Under the pieces are notes generated by a model. It was not told the DNA's origin, did no database searches, and saw only the letters and a list, made by a program, of their open reading frames with translations. This document shows, piece after piece, positions 1-7,095 of a stretch of DNA of 38,957 bases. Origin of the DNA: an uncultured Akkermansia sp. (GTDB taxonomy: Bacteria; Verrucomicrobiota; Verrucomicrobiia; Verrucomicrobiales; Akkermansiaceae). The position numbers were made by a program, and so were the translations under genes. The number at the start of each line of letters is the position of its first letter. The first letter of the stretch is position 1. The stretch covers positions 1 to 38,957 of the forward strand of contig CANQYL010000007.1 in the NCBI GenBank assembly GCA_947628035.1, given 5' to 3'.

Positions 1-168
1 GGCACTCCAACCACTGCATTCATAGAGTGATTTGATCATAACACTATTCTGCAACGAGTGTTGCAGAGAATGCAAGGATGAAGTGCCGATTTTTTATCTT
101 ATCCCTTCAGTATCTGTCTCAGCGAATTTGCCGGAGGTCCGTTTTTCACTTCTTGGGCGAAATAATGC

Positions 169-197
169 TTGCAAAATGACGCCTTTTCGCATATAGT
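169..197 (+). promoter_or_regulatory. Promoter of tRNA-Ser(GGA)
   Basis: A -35 box TTGCAA (169-174) and a -10 box TATAGT (192-197) are separated by 17 bp. They are followed by a G/C-rich stretch at the expected transcription start (about 204), as is usual for stable-RNA promoters. A 7-bp stem GCTCGCT/AGCGAGC with loop TCTC lies at 204-221, between the start site and the tRNA, so the 5' leader of the precursor tRNA is probably a hairpin removed by RNase P. Nothing else could be recognised in 1-168. Confidence 0.6.
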
Positions 198-227
198 CTG
201 CTCGCTCGCTTCTCAGCGAGCTTCTTA

Positions 228-315
228 GGGCGGGTGTCAGAGTGGTCGAATGAGCACGATTGGAAATCGTGTGTGCGCCAAAAGCGTACCGAGGGTTCGA
301 ATCCCTCCCCGTCCG
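228..315 (+). tRNA. tRNA-Ser (anticodon GGA)
   Basis: An 88-nt class II tRNA. The 7-bp acceptor stem pairs 228-234 with 308-314 (one G-U) and the discriminator is G315. The anticodon stem CACGA/TCGTG (255-259/267-271) encloses TTGGAAA with anticodon GGA at 262-264. There is a long variable arm, and the T arm GAGGG-TTCGAAT-CCCTC spans 291-307. CCA is not encoded. The long variable arm and discriminator G fit serine. Confidence 0.95.
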
Positions 316-322
316 CTGCGGG

Positions 323-901
323 TTACTGCAGGGACTTTGCGAATTGAGCGGAGCGAGCGATGATAAAGTCAGCAACCTGCTGGGGTTGGAGTTGGGAAGA
401 GGGAATGCTGATGTGGCACGTCTCAGCATAGAGGGGGTAACGTTCGTCTATGAGACGGTGTAAGGTCGCCTCGCGATCATTCTCTGCGAGCAGCGGACGT
501 CCGTGGGAACGTGCTGTACGCTGGAGGAGGGTGGGGAGATCGACATTGAGCCACACCGTGAAGCCCAGGCGTCGGAGAATGGGGCGATTTTCCTCGCGCA
601 AGACAACCCCGCCACCTGTGGAGATGACATGAATCTTGTGGTCACGCAGGAAAGCCTTCTCCATGTAGTGCAGGAGCGCTGTTTCCAACGCACGGAAATG
701 GGCTTCTCCCTTGGTTCGGAAAATTTCTGAAATGGACATTCCGACCTGTTCCTCAATGACGGAATCCATATCCAGAAAGGGGAGTCCCGTGGCGCGGCTG
801 ATCTCCTTACCGATGGTCGTCTTGCCGGAGCCCATCAATCCGATAAGGATGATAGATTGCGTGTAAGTCTGCTCGCTTTTTTCATCCATGTCCATCGACA
901 T
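323..901 (-). CDS. aroK: Shikimate kinase
   Basis: Phosphorylates shikimate at the 3-hydroxyl with ATP, the fifth step of chorismate synthesis, in the cytosol. The 192-residue product has a Walker A loop GLMGSGKTT near residue 21, the shikimate-binding DMD motif (FLDMDS), the glycine-rich STGGG motif and the lid motif RPLL, all in family order and at the usual length. The ATG at 901 shares its A with the TGA of dapF upstream, so the two are translationally coupled. A GTG one codon further upstream (904) is also possible. The gene ends 8 nt from tRNA-Ser on the other strand. Pairing with dapF joins aromatic and lysine/peptidoglycan precursor synthesis in one unit. Confidence 0.95.
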   Translation of the reverse strand: MSMDMDEKSEQTYTQSIILIGLMGSGKTTIGKEISRATGLPFLDMDSVIEEQVGMSISEIFRTKGEAHFRALETALLHYMEKAFLRDHKIHVISTGGGVVLREENRPILRRLGFTVWLNVDLPTLLQRTARSHGRPLLAENDREATLHRLIDERYPLYAETCHISIPSSQLQPQQVADFIIARSAQFAKSLQ

Positions 902-1722
902 CACAACGAAATCGTGCCCTCAAACACCATGACGGCCGGTCCCGTGAGAGTAACTTGACGAAAATCGGATTTTCCCTCGCGTTGGAAAGCCACTCTCAAC
1001 GTGCAACCTCCCGCCACATCAAGAGAAATGGGAGAGGAAGCCCCCGTGAGCGCGGCGTGCAGCAACGCCGTGGCAGTCATCCCCGTGCCACAGGCAAGCG
1101 TCTCTCCCTCCACTCCCCTTTCGTAAGTGCGCAGTTTGAGGTGCTGAGGAGAAAGCACACAGGCAAAGTTGGCGTTCGTACCGGCGGGGGCAAATTCCGG
1201 GTGGTAGCGTAGCCACGAACCTAATTTCATGATATCCAGATCATCCACGCTGTCCATGTACACCACGGCATGGGGAACCCCGGTGTTGACGAAATGCACA
1301 GGGAAAGGCAGCACATCCGAGGGAGCGAGGGCGTTCAGTTTCATATCCTTCGGCGTGGTGAGCTGCACGGTTACGGAACGGTCCTCATTCATGCGACCCT
1401 CCACGATACCGGCCAAGGTCTCAAAGCGCAGCAAGGGGTGCTTACCTCCGGTGAGATAATCCACAAATGCCGTGAAACAACGGGCTCCATTGCCACACAT
1501 CTCAGCTTCACCGCCATCGGAATTGTAATAACGCATCCTCACATCGCCGCCTGCCTGCGCGGGCTCTACGGCGATGAGGCCGTCACCGCCCACGCCGAAG
1601 CGGCGATCACAAAGGGCTGCTATGTTGTCATGCGTGAGCACGTCGGAAAGGGAAAGATCGCGGTTATCGACCATGACAAAGTCATTTCCCGCACCGGTCA
1701 TTTTATGGAAATGGAGTATCAT
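901..1722 (-). CDS. dapF: Diaminopimelate epimerase
   Basis: Interconverts LL- and meso-diaminopimelate, giving the precursor of lysine and of the peptidoglycan cross-linking residue. The 273-residue protein starts MILHFHKMTGAGNDF, the usual family N-terminus. The two catalytic cysteines are in MCGNGARC (Cys76) and ACGTGMTA (Cys211). The frame is open 8 codons further upstream, but those residues precede the conserved first strand, so the ATG at 1722 was chosen. It lies 20 nt behind the stop of the beta-barrel gene and may be co-transcribed with it. A TTGACA lies upstream but no convincing -10 box precedes this start. The stop overlaps the aroK start. Confidence 0.95.
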   Translation of the reverse strand: MILHFHKMTGAGNDFVMVDNRDLSLSDVLTHDNIAALCDRRFGVGGDGLIAVEPAQAGGDVRMRYYNSDGGEAEMCGNGARCFTAFVDYLTGGKHPLLRFETLAGIVEGRMNEDRSVTVQLTTPKDMKLNALAPSDVLPFPVHFVNTGVPHAVVYMDSVDDLDIMKLGSWLRYHPEFAPAGTNANFACVLSPQHLKLRTYERGVEGETLACGTGMTATALLHAALTGASSPISLDVAGGCTLRVAFQREGKSDFRQVTLTGPAVMVFEGTISL

Positions 1723-1742
1723 TGTTTGAGGCAAAATAAATG

Positions 1743-2585
1743 TCAAAAGCGGAAAGAAGCGCCGATGCGCACCTCATGCCAGCGCATGCTACCGGCCTTT
1801 TCATGAGGAACCTCCGGAATGGAATAATTCATCTTGGGTTCGGCCGTGGATCCGCGAAATTGGTATCCCACGTACAAGACGGTGTTCGACGTCAGGCGAT
1901 ACCCGATGTTGACGTAACCGGCGTACGCAAGACCCACGTCCGTGTCGCGCTGCCCGTCGCCCCAATCATCGTAAGGCCACCTCCACCCATAGCCGTAGTC
2001 GATATCCAGCGTCTGCACATCCATACCGCACTTCGCACCCAACTGCAGCACCCATCGCCTTCCGAGGGGCTGAGTGAAACGATAGCCGACCATCAATGTA
2101 AAACTTGAGCGGTCATAGCTGTCCGTGAAAGGATCAAAGCCACCGTGAGGATTAACGACCAAAAAATCATTGGTCTGTCCACCGCCGGCAAAGCCGATGG
2201 AGGCGGTGATGGCATGGCGCTTTGAGAGACGGTACGCGCCTTCAAGTTCAAACCCCGCGATATCACATGCATAACGGTGATCCGGCGATGCTTTGAAGCC
2301 ATATTCCAAATTGAGTCCGACCTCATAGCTGCTCGGATCCATGTAACGAGGAACGAGCGGCGAATAGTACCCCTGCGGCTGCCCGTCGGCGGCGGGATAG
2401 GATTGGGGTGATGCCGGCATCGCCTGAGGCGCCGGAGCAGATGGAGGCGGGGTCTGAGCATAGTTGGGATTCTGCACAGGTCCCCCCGTCTGCGGGTTAT
2501 AAACCACGGGGTAATCCGGCAACGAAGCCGCCTGAGCGGCTGTAGCCGTCCCCAAGAGTGCGAGGATAAAGAATTGCTTTTTCAT
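1743..2585 (-). CDS. Outer-membrane beta-barrel protein
   Basis: A 280-residue exported protein. The start MKKQFFILALLGTATAAQA is a classic signal peptide, followed by a proline/glutamine-rich linker (about residues 20-80) with PPPSAPAPQ-like runs. The rest alternates polar and aromatic residues as in amphipathic beta strands (for example YEVGLNLEYGF, VLYVGYQF) and ends HEVRIGASFRF with a terminal Phe, the recognition signal for the BAM complex. The reading frame extends to 2819, but that part is intergenic repeat, and the promoter at 2607-2635 lies inside the extension, so the start at 2585 is preferred. The barrel is about the size of OmpA/OmpW-type small barrels. No ligand can be assigned. 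Confidence 0.8.
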   Translation of the reverse strand: MKKQFFILALLGTATAAQAASLPDYPVVYNPQTGGPVQNPNYAQTPPPSAPAPQAMPASPQSYPAADGQPQGYYSPLVPRYMDPSSYEVGLNLEYGFKASPDHRYACDIAGFELEGAYRLSKRHAITASIGFAGGGQTNDFLVVNPHGGFDPFTDSYDRSSFTLMVGYRFTQPLGRRWVLQLGAKCGMDVQTLDIDYGYGWRWPYDDWGDGQRDTDVGLAYAGYVNIGYRLTSNTVLYVGYQFRGSTAEPKMNYSIPEVPHEKAGSMRWHEVRIGASFRF

Positions 2586-2606
2586 GGTTGATAAGCGCTT
2601 GGGTGT

Positions 2607-2635
2607 TTTATAGCAAAAAACGCATTCGTACGCAA
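2607..2635 (-). promoter_or_regulatory. Promoter of the beta-barrel gene
   Basis: Read on the minus strand, TTGCGT (2635-2630) and TATAAA (2612-2607) are 17 bp apart. A TGC just before the -10 gives an extended -10. Transcription would start near 2600, leaving a leader of about 15 nt before the ATG at 2585. Confidence 0.6.
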
Positions 2636-2752
2636 GCTTATAGACCCGCCCGCCGCACGAGCCGCTCCCACGAACACGCATCCTTTGCCTCCTGTAGGAA
2701 CGCAAAATCTCCTCATTTTCTACGCCCTCTTTCCGGCTCCCGTGACGGAACC

Positions 2753-3010
2753 CACATCCGTCCCAAGAAAAACGCGACCCCAACAGGCGGTTATCGGAGT
2801 GTGATGTAACATAACCCATTGATTATGTATGATGTACGATGGACGATGTCCAGAGTTCGGCGGCTACGCCGCGAATTTGGTGAACGAGAAGGCTTCTTGC
2901 AAGCCATCATCATGATGATGGATCGAGAGAACTTGCCCGCATACGTTCATGAAGCAGAAAATCTGTGCAAAGCTCACATTATCAACATATCGTAAATCGT
3001 AATTCGTAAT
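2753..3010. repeat. Dispersed intergenic repeat, copy A
   Basis: About 258 bp, nearly identical (about 95% over 2849-2998 by eye) to copy B at 5588-5842. Order of parts: the block CCGTCCCAAGAAAAACGCG with CCAACAGGCGG behind it; heptamer units ACGATGG/ACGATGT (2836-2849); a hairpin around GGCGGCTACGCCGC (2858-2871); the perfect 16-bp palindrome CATCATCATGATGATG (2905-2920); and three heptamers TCGTAAA, TCGTAAT, TCGTAAT (2990-3010). It fills the gap between two minus-strand genes. A reading frame on the minus strand is conserved between A and B, but it has no start of its own and no recognisable product. Confidence 0.8.
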
Positions 3011-3163
3011 TTTGGCACCTCTAAAAACTCGTTTTTTAGATAGCGGGCAATCGATGGTGCGTATTCTCTCGGACATTTTTCCCATTTTTCCCTTTTTTGA
3101 CTCCTTTCTCCTCAACTGTTTTTCTCTCGTTTTTTCACCCTGGTAGTTTTTAGAGGTGGCAAA
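3011..3163. mobile_element. MITE-like element with 19-bp terminal inverted repeats
   Basis: The left end TTTGGCACCTCTAAAAACT (3011-3029) is the reverse complement, with one mismatch, of the right end AGTTTTTAGAGGTGGCAAA (3145-3163). The 115-bp interior is strongly pyrimidine-rich on the plus strand and encodes no protein with a recognisable product. A second small hairpin (CTAAAAA/TTTTTAG, 3021-3039) sits at the left end. No transposase is nearby and no clear target duplication is visible. The size and structure fit a non-autonomous miniature inverted-repeat element inserted directly next to repeat copy A. Confidence 0.5.
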
Positions 3164-3173
3164 TTTGTAAACA

Positions 3174-3199
3174 GCAAACGCATTTCCTAATGCGTTTGC
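3174..3199. repeat. Hairpin repeat GCAAACGCATT, copy 1
   Basis: Perfect 11-bp stem GCAAACGCATT (3174-3184) / AATGCGTTTGC (3189-3199) with loop TCCT. The same stem occurs at 5976-6003 and 19178-19204. It lies 29 nt downstream of the lipoprotein stop and could also act as its 3' hairpin, but no T-run follows on the minus strand. Confidence 0.75.
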
Positions 3200-3228
3200 A
3201 GAGGAGATGCTCTCTTCTTTTTCTAACC

Positions 3229-3678
3229 TCAATCGCGGCGAGCGTCATCCTCGGCGCGATAGCGGTCTATGTAGTTTTGCGGGATGAAATGGTTGCACAT
3301 GCCGCTGCCGTTGAACTGCGTGGTGTAAGAGGTGACGCGATCTTTCGTAAAGGTGAGGCGGAGTACCGCGACCTGAGGAATAGTGCTCACTCCCTGGTAC
3401 GGCGGGACAAAGGTGCTGTGCACCCCACCATGTCGATCCACCCACGTGTCCGAGTGCCCGGGCACGACATAATTGGTCAGGTATGTCCCATCGTACGCCC
3501 ATTCCATGACCTTCGTCTTTCCTTCTTCATAGACGTGCGTCGGCATCCCCACAACAGAGATGACTTGCGAACTGGTTTGCCCGATGAGCTCCTGACAGAA
3601 CCGTTCGTTGTAGCACGTCGTGCAAGCTGTGGAGAGCAGGGCGAAAACGGCGATGGGTGTAAGTACTATTTTCGACAT
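3229..3678 (-). CDS. Predicted lipoprotein, BamE/OmlA-like
   Basis: A 149-residue exported lipoprotein. The signal peptide ends in the lipobox LSTAC, so the mature protein would start at Cys19 and be lipid-anchored. The stretch ELIGQTSSQVISVVGMPTHV, then a WAYDG-type strand, resembles the BamE/SmpA/OmlA fold (G-x-T-xx-xV-xx-xxG-xP), which in other bacteria binds outer-membrane assembly or stress proteins. This link rests on motif resemblance only. The promoter -10 box ends 6 nt before the ATG, so the mRNA is predicted leaderless; the GGGGAG that looks like a ribosome site is inside the promoter spacer. The gene is divergent from the polysaccharide deacetylase. Confidence 0.75.
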   Translation of the reverse strand: MSKIVLTPIAVFALLSTACTTCYNERFCQELIGQTSSQVISVVGMPTHVYEEGKTKVMEWAYDGTYLTNYVVPGHSDTWVDRHGGVHSTFVPPYQGVSTIPQVAVLRLTFTKDRVTSYTTQFNGSGMCNHFIPQNYIDRYRAEDDARRD

Positions 3679-3684
3679 GGTTTT

Positions 3685-3713
3685 ATTCTACTCCCCTCGC
3701 CCCCTCTCGGCAA
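3685..3713 (-). promoter_or_regulatory. Promoter of the BamE-like lipoprotein
   Basis: Minus strand TTGCCG (3713-3708), 17 bp, TAGAAT (3690-3685). The -10 ends 6 nt before the ATG at 3678, so transcription should start at or next to the A of the ATG. Its -35 and that of the divergent promoter form an inverted repeat GGCAAG/CTTGCC around a short A-tract. Confidence 0.65.
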
Positions 3714-3722
3714 GAAAAAAGC

Positions 3723-3750
3723 TTGCCAAGACCGAGTAATGTGCTAGTCT
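3723..3750 (+). promoter_or_regulatory. Promoter of the polysaccharide deacetylase operon
   Basis: TTGCCA (3723-3728), 16 bp, TAGTCT (3745-3750) preceded by TGC (extended -10). The start codon at 3760 is 9 nt past the -10, so the leader would be only a few nucleotides. Confidence 0.6.
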
Positions 3751-3759
3751 TGTGCGCAG

Positions 3760-5025
3760 ATGAGGTATTTTTTTACCACGCTCTGGATTGCCCTGATCCC
3801 CTGTGCCCGGGCGCAGTATTTTGAGCCGCCCCCCATCAATCCGGATCCCTCCTCAGAGGTCTCGGTGCGCCCGGTTCCGGCACCTCAGCCGGCGGGCGGC
3901 AGATCCGAGCAGCCCGCGCCTAATGATCCCGCCGCCGTCACCGAGCTGCCGGACAACTCCTCCCCCGTGCCGCGAGAAAAAACTCGAGTGGCCGTGCTGG
4001 GATACCATAACTTCAGCGACACGAAGCCGGTGTCTGAAATGCTCATGCGTACATCGGAATTCCGTCAGCAAATGGAATACATCCACAAGGCAGGACTGCG
4101 CGTCATCAGCATGAAAGAATTCCTCGACTGGCGCTTGGGCAACCTGCAGCTCCCGCCTCGCTGCGTGCTCATCACCCTGGACGATGGCTGGCGCAGCGTT
4201 TACACAGATGCCTTCCCCATCCTCAAGGAGTACGGCTACCCCTTCACCCTCTTTCTCTACACCAAATATCTCTCCGGACGCGGCGACAGCATGACTCCCG
4301 AGATGGTTCGCGAGATGCAAGCGCACGGCGCGACCATCGGCAGCCACTCCACCAGCCATCTCTACCCCCGATTCTGGAAACGAGCGCAAGCCGACGGGGA
4401 TAAGGCGTACAATGAGCTCATGGACGTCGAAATGGGCGGTTCCTTCAAACGCCTCGGCGAACTCTTCGGTCCCATCAACACCTACTGCTATCCCGGCGGC
4501 TACGTCACTCCCCAGATGATTGAACGACTCCCAGGCTACGGCTTCGTGGCGGCTTTCACCGTCATCCCGGGCAAAGTCGATTGCACGGAGGATGTGTTTC
4601 AAGTCCACCGCTACATGGTATTCGGCACAGACAGCTCCATTTTCCGCCACGCCGTTGATTTCCGGCAACTCTCTGCAGCAACCGGCGGGGATCGAAAAAA
4701 TGCCGGGGCGCCCTCCCCCGTGCCTCCCTTCCCCGTGTACCCTTTGCCGAACTCAGTGGCGCACTCAGACATCTCCCTCATCTCCGCCCAGCTCAGCGGG
4801 ATGACCAATGTCGAGCCGAACTCCATCCAGATGCAGGTCAGCGGCTTCGGGCGCGTGCCCGCCAAGGTGGATTCCTCCACCCTCTCCGTGCAATGGGCCC
4901 CTCCCCTGCGTATCTACCTTCCGCGCCTCACCGTGCGTCTCTCATGGAAAACCACTGACGGCTCCTCCCATTCTGCCGAGTGGTTCTTCTACATTGAATC
5001 CGAACCTCAAATCCAATCATCATGA
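3760..5025 (+). CDS. Polysaccharide deacetylase, NodB/CE4 family
   Basis: A 421-residue exported hydrolase expected to remove N- or O-acetyl groups from a cell-wall or surface polysaccharide. After a signal peptide (about residues 1-19) comes a proline-rich linker (about 20-72), then the NodB homology domain. It contains the base/metal pair in ITLDDGW (Asp141-Asp142), the metal-binding HxxxH in SHSTSH (His196, His200) and the CYPGG motif (near 243-247). Residues from about 325 form a beta-rich C-terminal domain without a recognised name, possibly carbohydrate binding. The last 4 bp overlap the start of the AT-hook gene, so the two are coupled. The specific substrate cannot be read from the sequence. 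Confidence 0.85.
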   Translation: MRYFFTTLWIALIPCARAQYFEPPPINPDPSSEVSVRPVPAPQPAGGRSEQPAPNDPAAVTELPDNSSPVPREKTRVAVLGYHNFSDTKPVSEMLMRTSEFRQQMEYIHKAGLRVISMKEFLDWRLGNLQLPPRCVLITLDDGWRSVYTDAFPILKEYGYPFTLFLYTKYLSGRGDSMTPEMVREMQAHGATIGSHSTSHLYPRFWKRAQADGDKAYNELMDVEMGGSFKRLGELFGPINTYCYPGGYVTPQMIERLPGYGFVAAFTVIPGKVDCTEDVFQVHRYMVFGTDSSIFRHAVDFRQLSAATGGDRKNAGAPSPVPPFPVYPLPNSVAHSDISLISAQLSGMTNVEPNSIQMQVSGFGRVPAKVDSSTLSVQWAPPLRIYLPRLTVRLSWKTTDGSSHSAEWFFYIESEPQIQSS

Positions 5026-5561
5026 ACGACCCTATGGATCAAACGCCCCAACCAACCGCGCCGATGCCCACCACTCCGGCTTCTGACGCCCCTTCCGCAC
5101 CGCGTCGCCGTGGTCGCAAACCGAAGACCCTCCCCGCCAAGGAGACGACAGCGTCTGCTCCCGTTCCGGAAGCTCCTGCAACGCCTCATCGCCGTGGACG
5201 CAAGCCTAAAAACGCTACCACGACCCCTACGGAAACCGAGTCGCCCGTCGAACAACACGTCCGCCGCTCATCTCCCGCTTCTTATCCGGAGCCGGAAACC
5301 GTGGGAGGACACGAACCTCAGGGCAACCATCGCCGACGTCACCGAGGCAGACGCCGCTCGGGGCTCGAGATGGCAGCGTCCTCTGCCCATCCCGTCGCTG
5401 TCGATCCGGAAGAACTGCACCGCCGAGCATGGAAAATCTTCTTGGGCGAGGTGACAGAGGAAGGCTTGGCTCTCATGGATGACTCTATCGCAATCGAGAC
5501 AGCCCGTCGCGCCTTCCGCGTAGCCGAGATCTTCCTCATTGAGTCTGCCTCCCATCGATAA
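5022..5561 (+). CDS. AT-hook protein of unknown function
   Basis: A 179-residue, Pro/Thr/Ala- and Arg/Lys-rich protein. Two copies of the AT-hook core RRGRKPK occur at residues 29-35 and 57-63, each followed by Ala/Thr/Pro linker, and a third basic patch HRRRHRGRRR lies near 103-112. AT-hooks bind the minor groove of A/T-rich DNA. The last 50 residues (from VDPEELHRRAWKIFLGEV) are a compact helical acidic/basic domain without a name I recognise. The start overlaps the deacetylase stop (ATGA), implying coupled translation. The linkage of a DNA-binding protein to a secreted deacetylase is unexplained; it could be an architectural protein that merely shares the transcript. Confidence 0.7.
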   Translation: MNDPMDQTPQPTAPMPTTPASDAPSAPRRRGRKPKTLPAKETTASAPVPEAPATPHRRGRKPKNATTTPTETESPVEQHVRRSSPASYPEPETVGGHEPQGNHRRRHRGRRRSGLEMAASSAHPVAVDPEELHRRAWKIFLGEVTEEGLALMDDSIAIETARRAFRVAEIFLIESASHR

Positions 5562-5587
5562 AACTGTCCCCTCCGCCGGGGCAACCG

Positions 5588-5842
5588 CACATCCGTCCCA
5601 AGAAAAACGCGATCACAACAGATGGTTATCGGAGGTCGATGCAACATAATCCATTGATTATGTACGATGGACGATGGACGATGGACGATGTCCAGAGTTC
5701 GGCGGCTACGCCGCGAATTTGGCGAACGAGAAGACTTCTTGCAAGCCATCATCATGATGATGGATCGAGAGAACTTGCCCGCATACGTTCATAAAGCAGA
5801 AAATCTGCGCAAAGCGCACATTATCAACAAATCGCAAATCGT
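5588..5842. repeat. Dispersed intergenic repeat, copy B
   Basis: Second long copy of the repeat at 2753-3010, with the same order of parts. The heptamer ACGATGG/ACGATGT is present four times here (5664-5691) against two in copy A, so the unit number varies. The palindrome CATCATCATGATGATG is conserved. It sits between the convergent AT-hook gene and RNase Z. The preceding GGGGCAACCGCA (5578-5589) is shared with copy C (26007-26018). Confidence 0.8.
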
Positions 5843-6003
5843 AAATTGACGCTTCGGCACCACCCTGCCTCAGCGCCCTTCGGGCAAAATGCTCACGCAT
5901 TTTGTCCAACCGCACTCACCGCCCGCTTCGCGTGCGCCCTACACGGGACCGTCGAGCGTCTTGTAAATCGTAAATGGCAAACGCATTTCCAAATGCGTTT
6001 GCC
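5843..6003. repeat. Structured intergenic tail with hairpin repeat, copy 2
   Basis: No gene is visible between repeat copy B and RNase Z. The stretch contains a perfect 8-bp hairpin CAAAATGC/GCATTTTG with loop TCAC (5885-5904), a GCCC-TTC-GGGC hairpin nearby, TCGTAAAT-type units, and the second copy of the perfect hairpin GGCAAACGCATTT/AAATGCGTTTGCC (5976-5988/5991-6003, 2-nt loop). Lying between convergent genes, these hairpins may act as bidirectional 3'-end structures, although no clear T-run follows. Confidence 0.6.
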
Positions 6004-6032
6004 CAGCCTTCCTGCTAATCATCCACCGAGGA

Positions 6033-6947
6033 TCAATCATCTTCAAAGGCGATGCTCTTTGTCCAGCCGTCGCGTGGGGTGTAGGTATTGGGGAAAATGG
6101 CCCGAGCTACGTCACGATAGGCCTTGGGGTTGGGCATGGATGGGCTGTAGTGCGTCAGCCAGAGTTCCTTTACTCCGCCCGCCTCCGCCGCCATCTTCGC
6201 GGCTTCCTCAAAAAGCAGGTGCCGGTTGGTCCAGCTGCTCGCCGGCATATCCGCCGTGCCATACATCCCCTCACAGATGAAGAGGTCTGAGTCGGCTGCC
6301 ATGCGCGGAATGCTCGGCGTCGGCCGCGTGTCCGTGCAATAGGTTACCTTGATGCCCTTGCGGGGCGGACCGAGCACCATATCCGGCGTGTAGGTGCGTC
6401 CCTCGTGTTCCGCGTTTTCCCCGCGTTGCAGCGTCTTCCACAACTTGAGAGGTATGCCCTCCTGCCGCGCCTTCTCGGCATCGAATTTTCCACCTCTCGG
6501 CAGGGTGAAATTGTAACCGTAGCACGGCACCCCATGATTCAAGGCAAAGGCGTGGATGTCACAGTCCAGGAAAAACATCGTTTCCTCTTCTGTCTCCAGC
6601 TCCGAGACCTTCACGTCGAACGGCAGATTCGGCACAATGCACCGCAGCGCGCGCACCACTCGCTCCGTCCCGACCGGACCCACGATGGAAACCGCCTCCG
6701 TCCGTCCGCTGTTGCCGATGCTCAGCAGCATCCCCGGAAGCCCGCTCACGTGGTCGGCATGCAGGTGCGTGAGCAGTATCTTATCGATCGGCTTTAAGCT
6801 CATCCCCGCCCTCACCGCCGCCACCTGCGTGCCCTCCCCGCAATCAATTAACACACTGTGTCCTTTGTAGCGCACCATCAGCGAAGTGAGCCACCTATTC
6901 ACCATGGGCAGCGTCCCGCCCGTCCCCATTAAGCAGATATCCAGCAC
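6033..6947 (-). CDS. rnz: Ribonuclease Z (tRNA 3'-processing endonuclease)
   Basis: Metallo-beta-lactamase-fold nuclease that trims tRNA precursors after the discriminator base. This suits a genome whose two tRNAs in this window lack an encoded CCA. The 304-residue product contains the zinc motif THLHADHVSG (His61, His63, Asp65, His66), DCGEGT earlier, and later conserved histidines including LTHYSPS. The GTG at 6947 was preferred over the upstream ATG at 6968. It gives the N-terminus MLDICLMGTGGTLP typical of the family, and the promoter -10 box lies between the two candidates. The -10 ends 7 nt before this GTG, so the mRNA is predicted leaderless. Confidence 0.9.
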   Translation of the reverse strand: MLDICLMGTGGTLPMVNRWLTSLMVRYKGHSVLIDCGEGTQVAAVRAGMSLKPIDKILLTHLHADHVSGLPGMLLSIGNSGRTEAVSIVGPVGTERVVRALRCIVPNLPFDVKVSELETEEETMFFLDCDIHAFALNHGVPCYGYNFTLPRGGKFDAEKARQEGIPLKLWKTLQRGENAEHEGRTYTPDMVLGPPRKGIKVTYCTDTRPTPSIPRMAADSDLFICEGMYGTADMPASSWTNRHLLFEEAAKMAAEAGGVKELWLTHYSPSMPNPKAYRDVARAIFPNTYTPRDGWTKSIAFEDD

Positions 6948-6954
6948 GCCGCTT

Positions 6955-6983
6955 AGTCTCTCATACACGGCGCATCATGTCAA
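6955..6983 (-). promoter_or_regulatory. Promoter of rnz
   Basis: Minus strand TTGACA (6983-6978), 17 bp, GAGACT (6960-6955). The -35 is consensus and the -10 is weak (3 of 6). Transcription would begin at about the GTG start at 6947. Confidence 0.5.
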
Positions 6984-7040
6984 GCAAAGCCCGAGAAAAC
7001 GCAGGGCACGCATCGCCTCAAAAAATTTGTTTATTTTTGC

Positions 7041-7069
7041 TTGCTTATAATTGTTATCTCTGATAGAGT
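7041..7069 (+). promoter_or_regulatory. Promoter of the Sel1-repeat gene
   Basis: TTGCTT (7041-7046), 17 bp, TAGAGT (7064-7069) with TGA upstream of the -10. The ATG at 7096 would have a leader of about 20 nt. An isolated TATAAT at 7046-7051 has no matching -35 at the right distance. Confidence 0.45.
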
Positions 7070-7095
7070 GCACTCAGTTAGAATTTCAAATTCCC

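Noticed and set aside
2586-2819. N-terminal extension of the beta-barrel protein
   Set aside because: The 78 extra residues come from repeat copy A and promoter sequence; a signal peptide starts precisely at 2585.
2990-3010. CRISPR-like short repeats
   Set aside because: The heptamer units are contiguous without spacers and no cas genes are present.
2864-3232. Minus-strand open frame of 122 codons conserved between repeat copies A and B
   Set aside because: It runs through hairpins, heptamers and the MITE-like element, and similarity is explained by DNA repeat identity.
3853-4668. Long minus-strand open frame of 271 codons opposite the deacetylase
   Set aside because: It is antisense to a gene with clear NodB motifs; the composition mirrors the G/C-rich sense codons.
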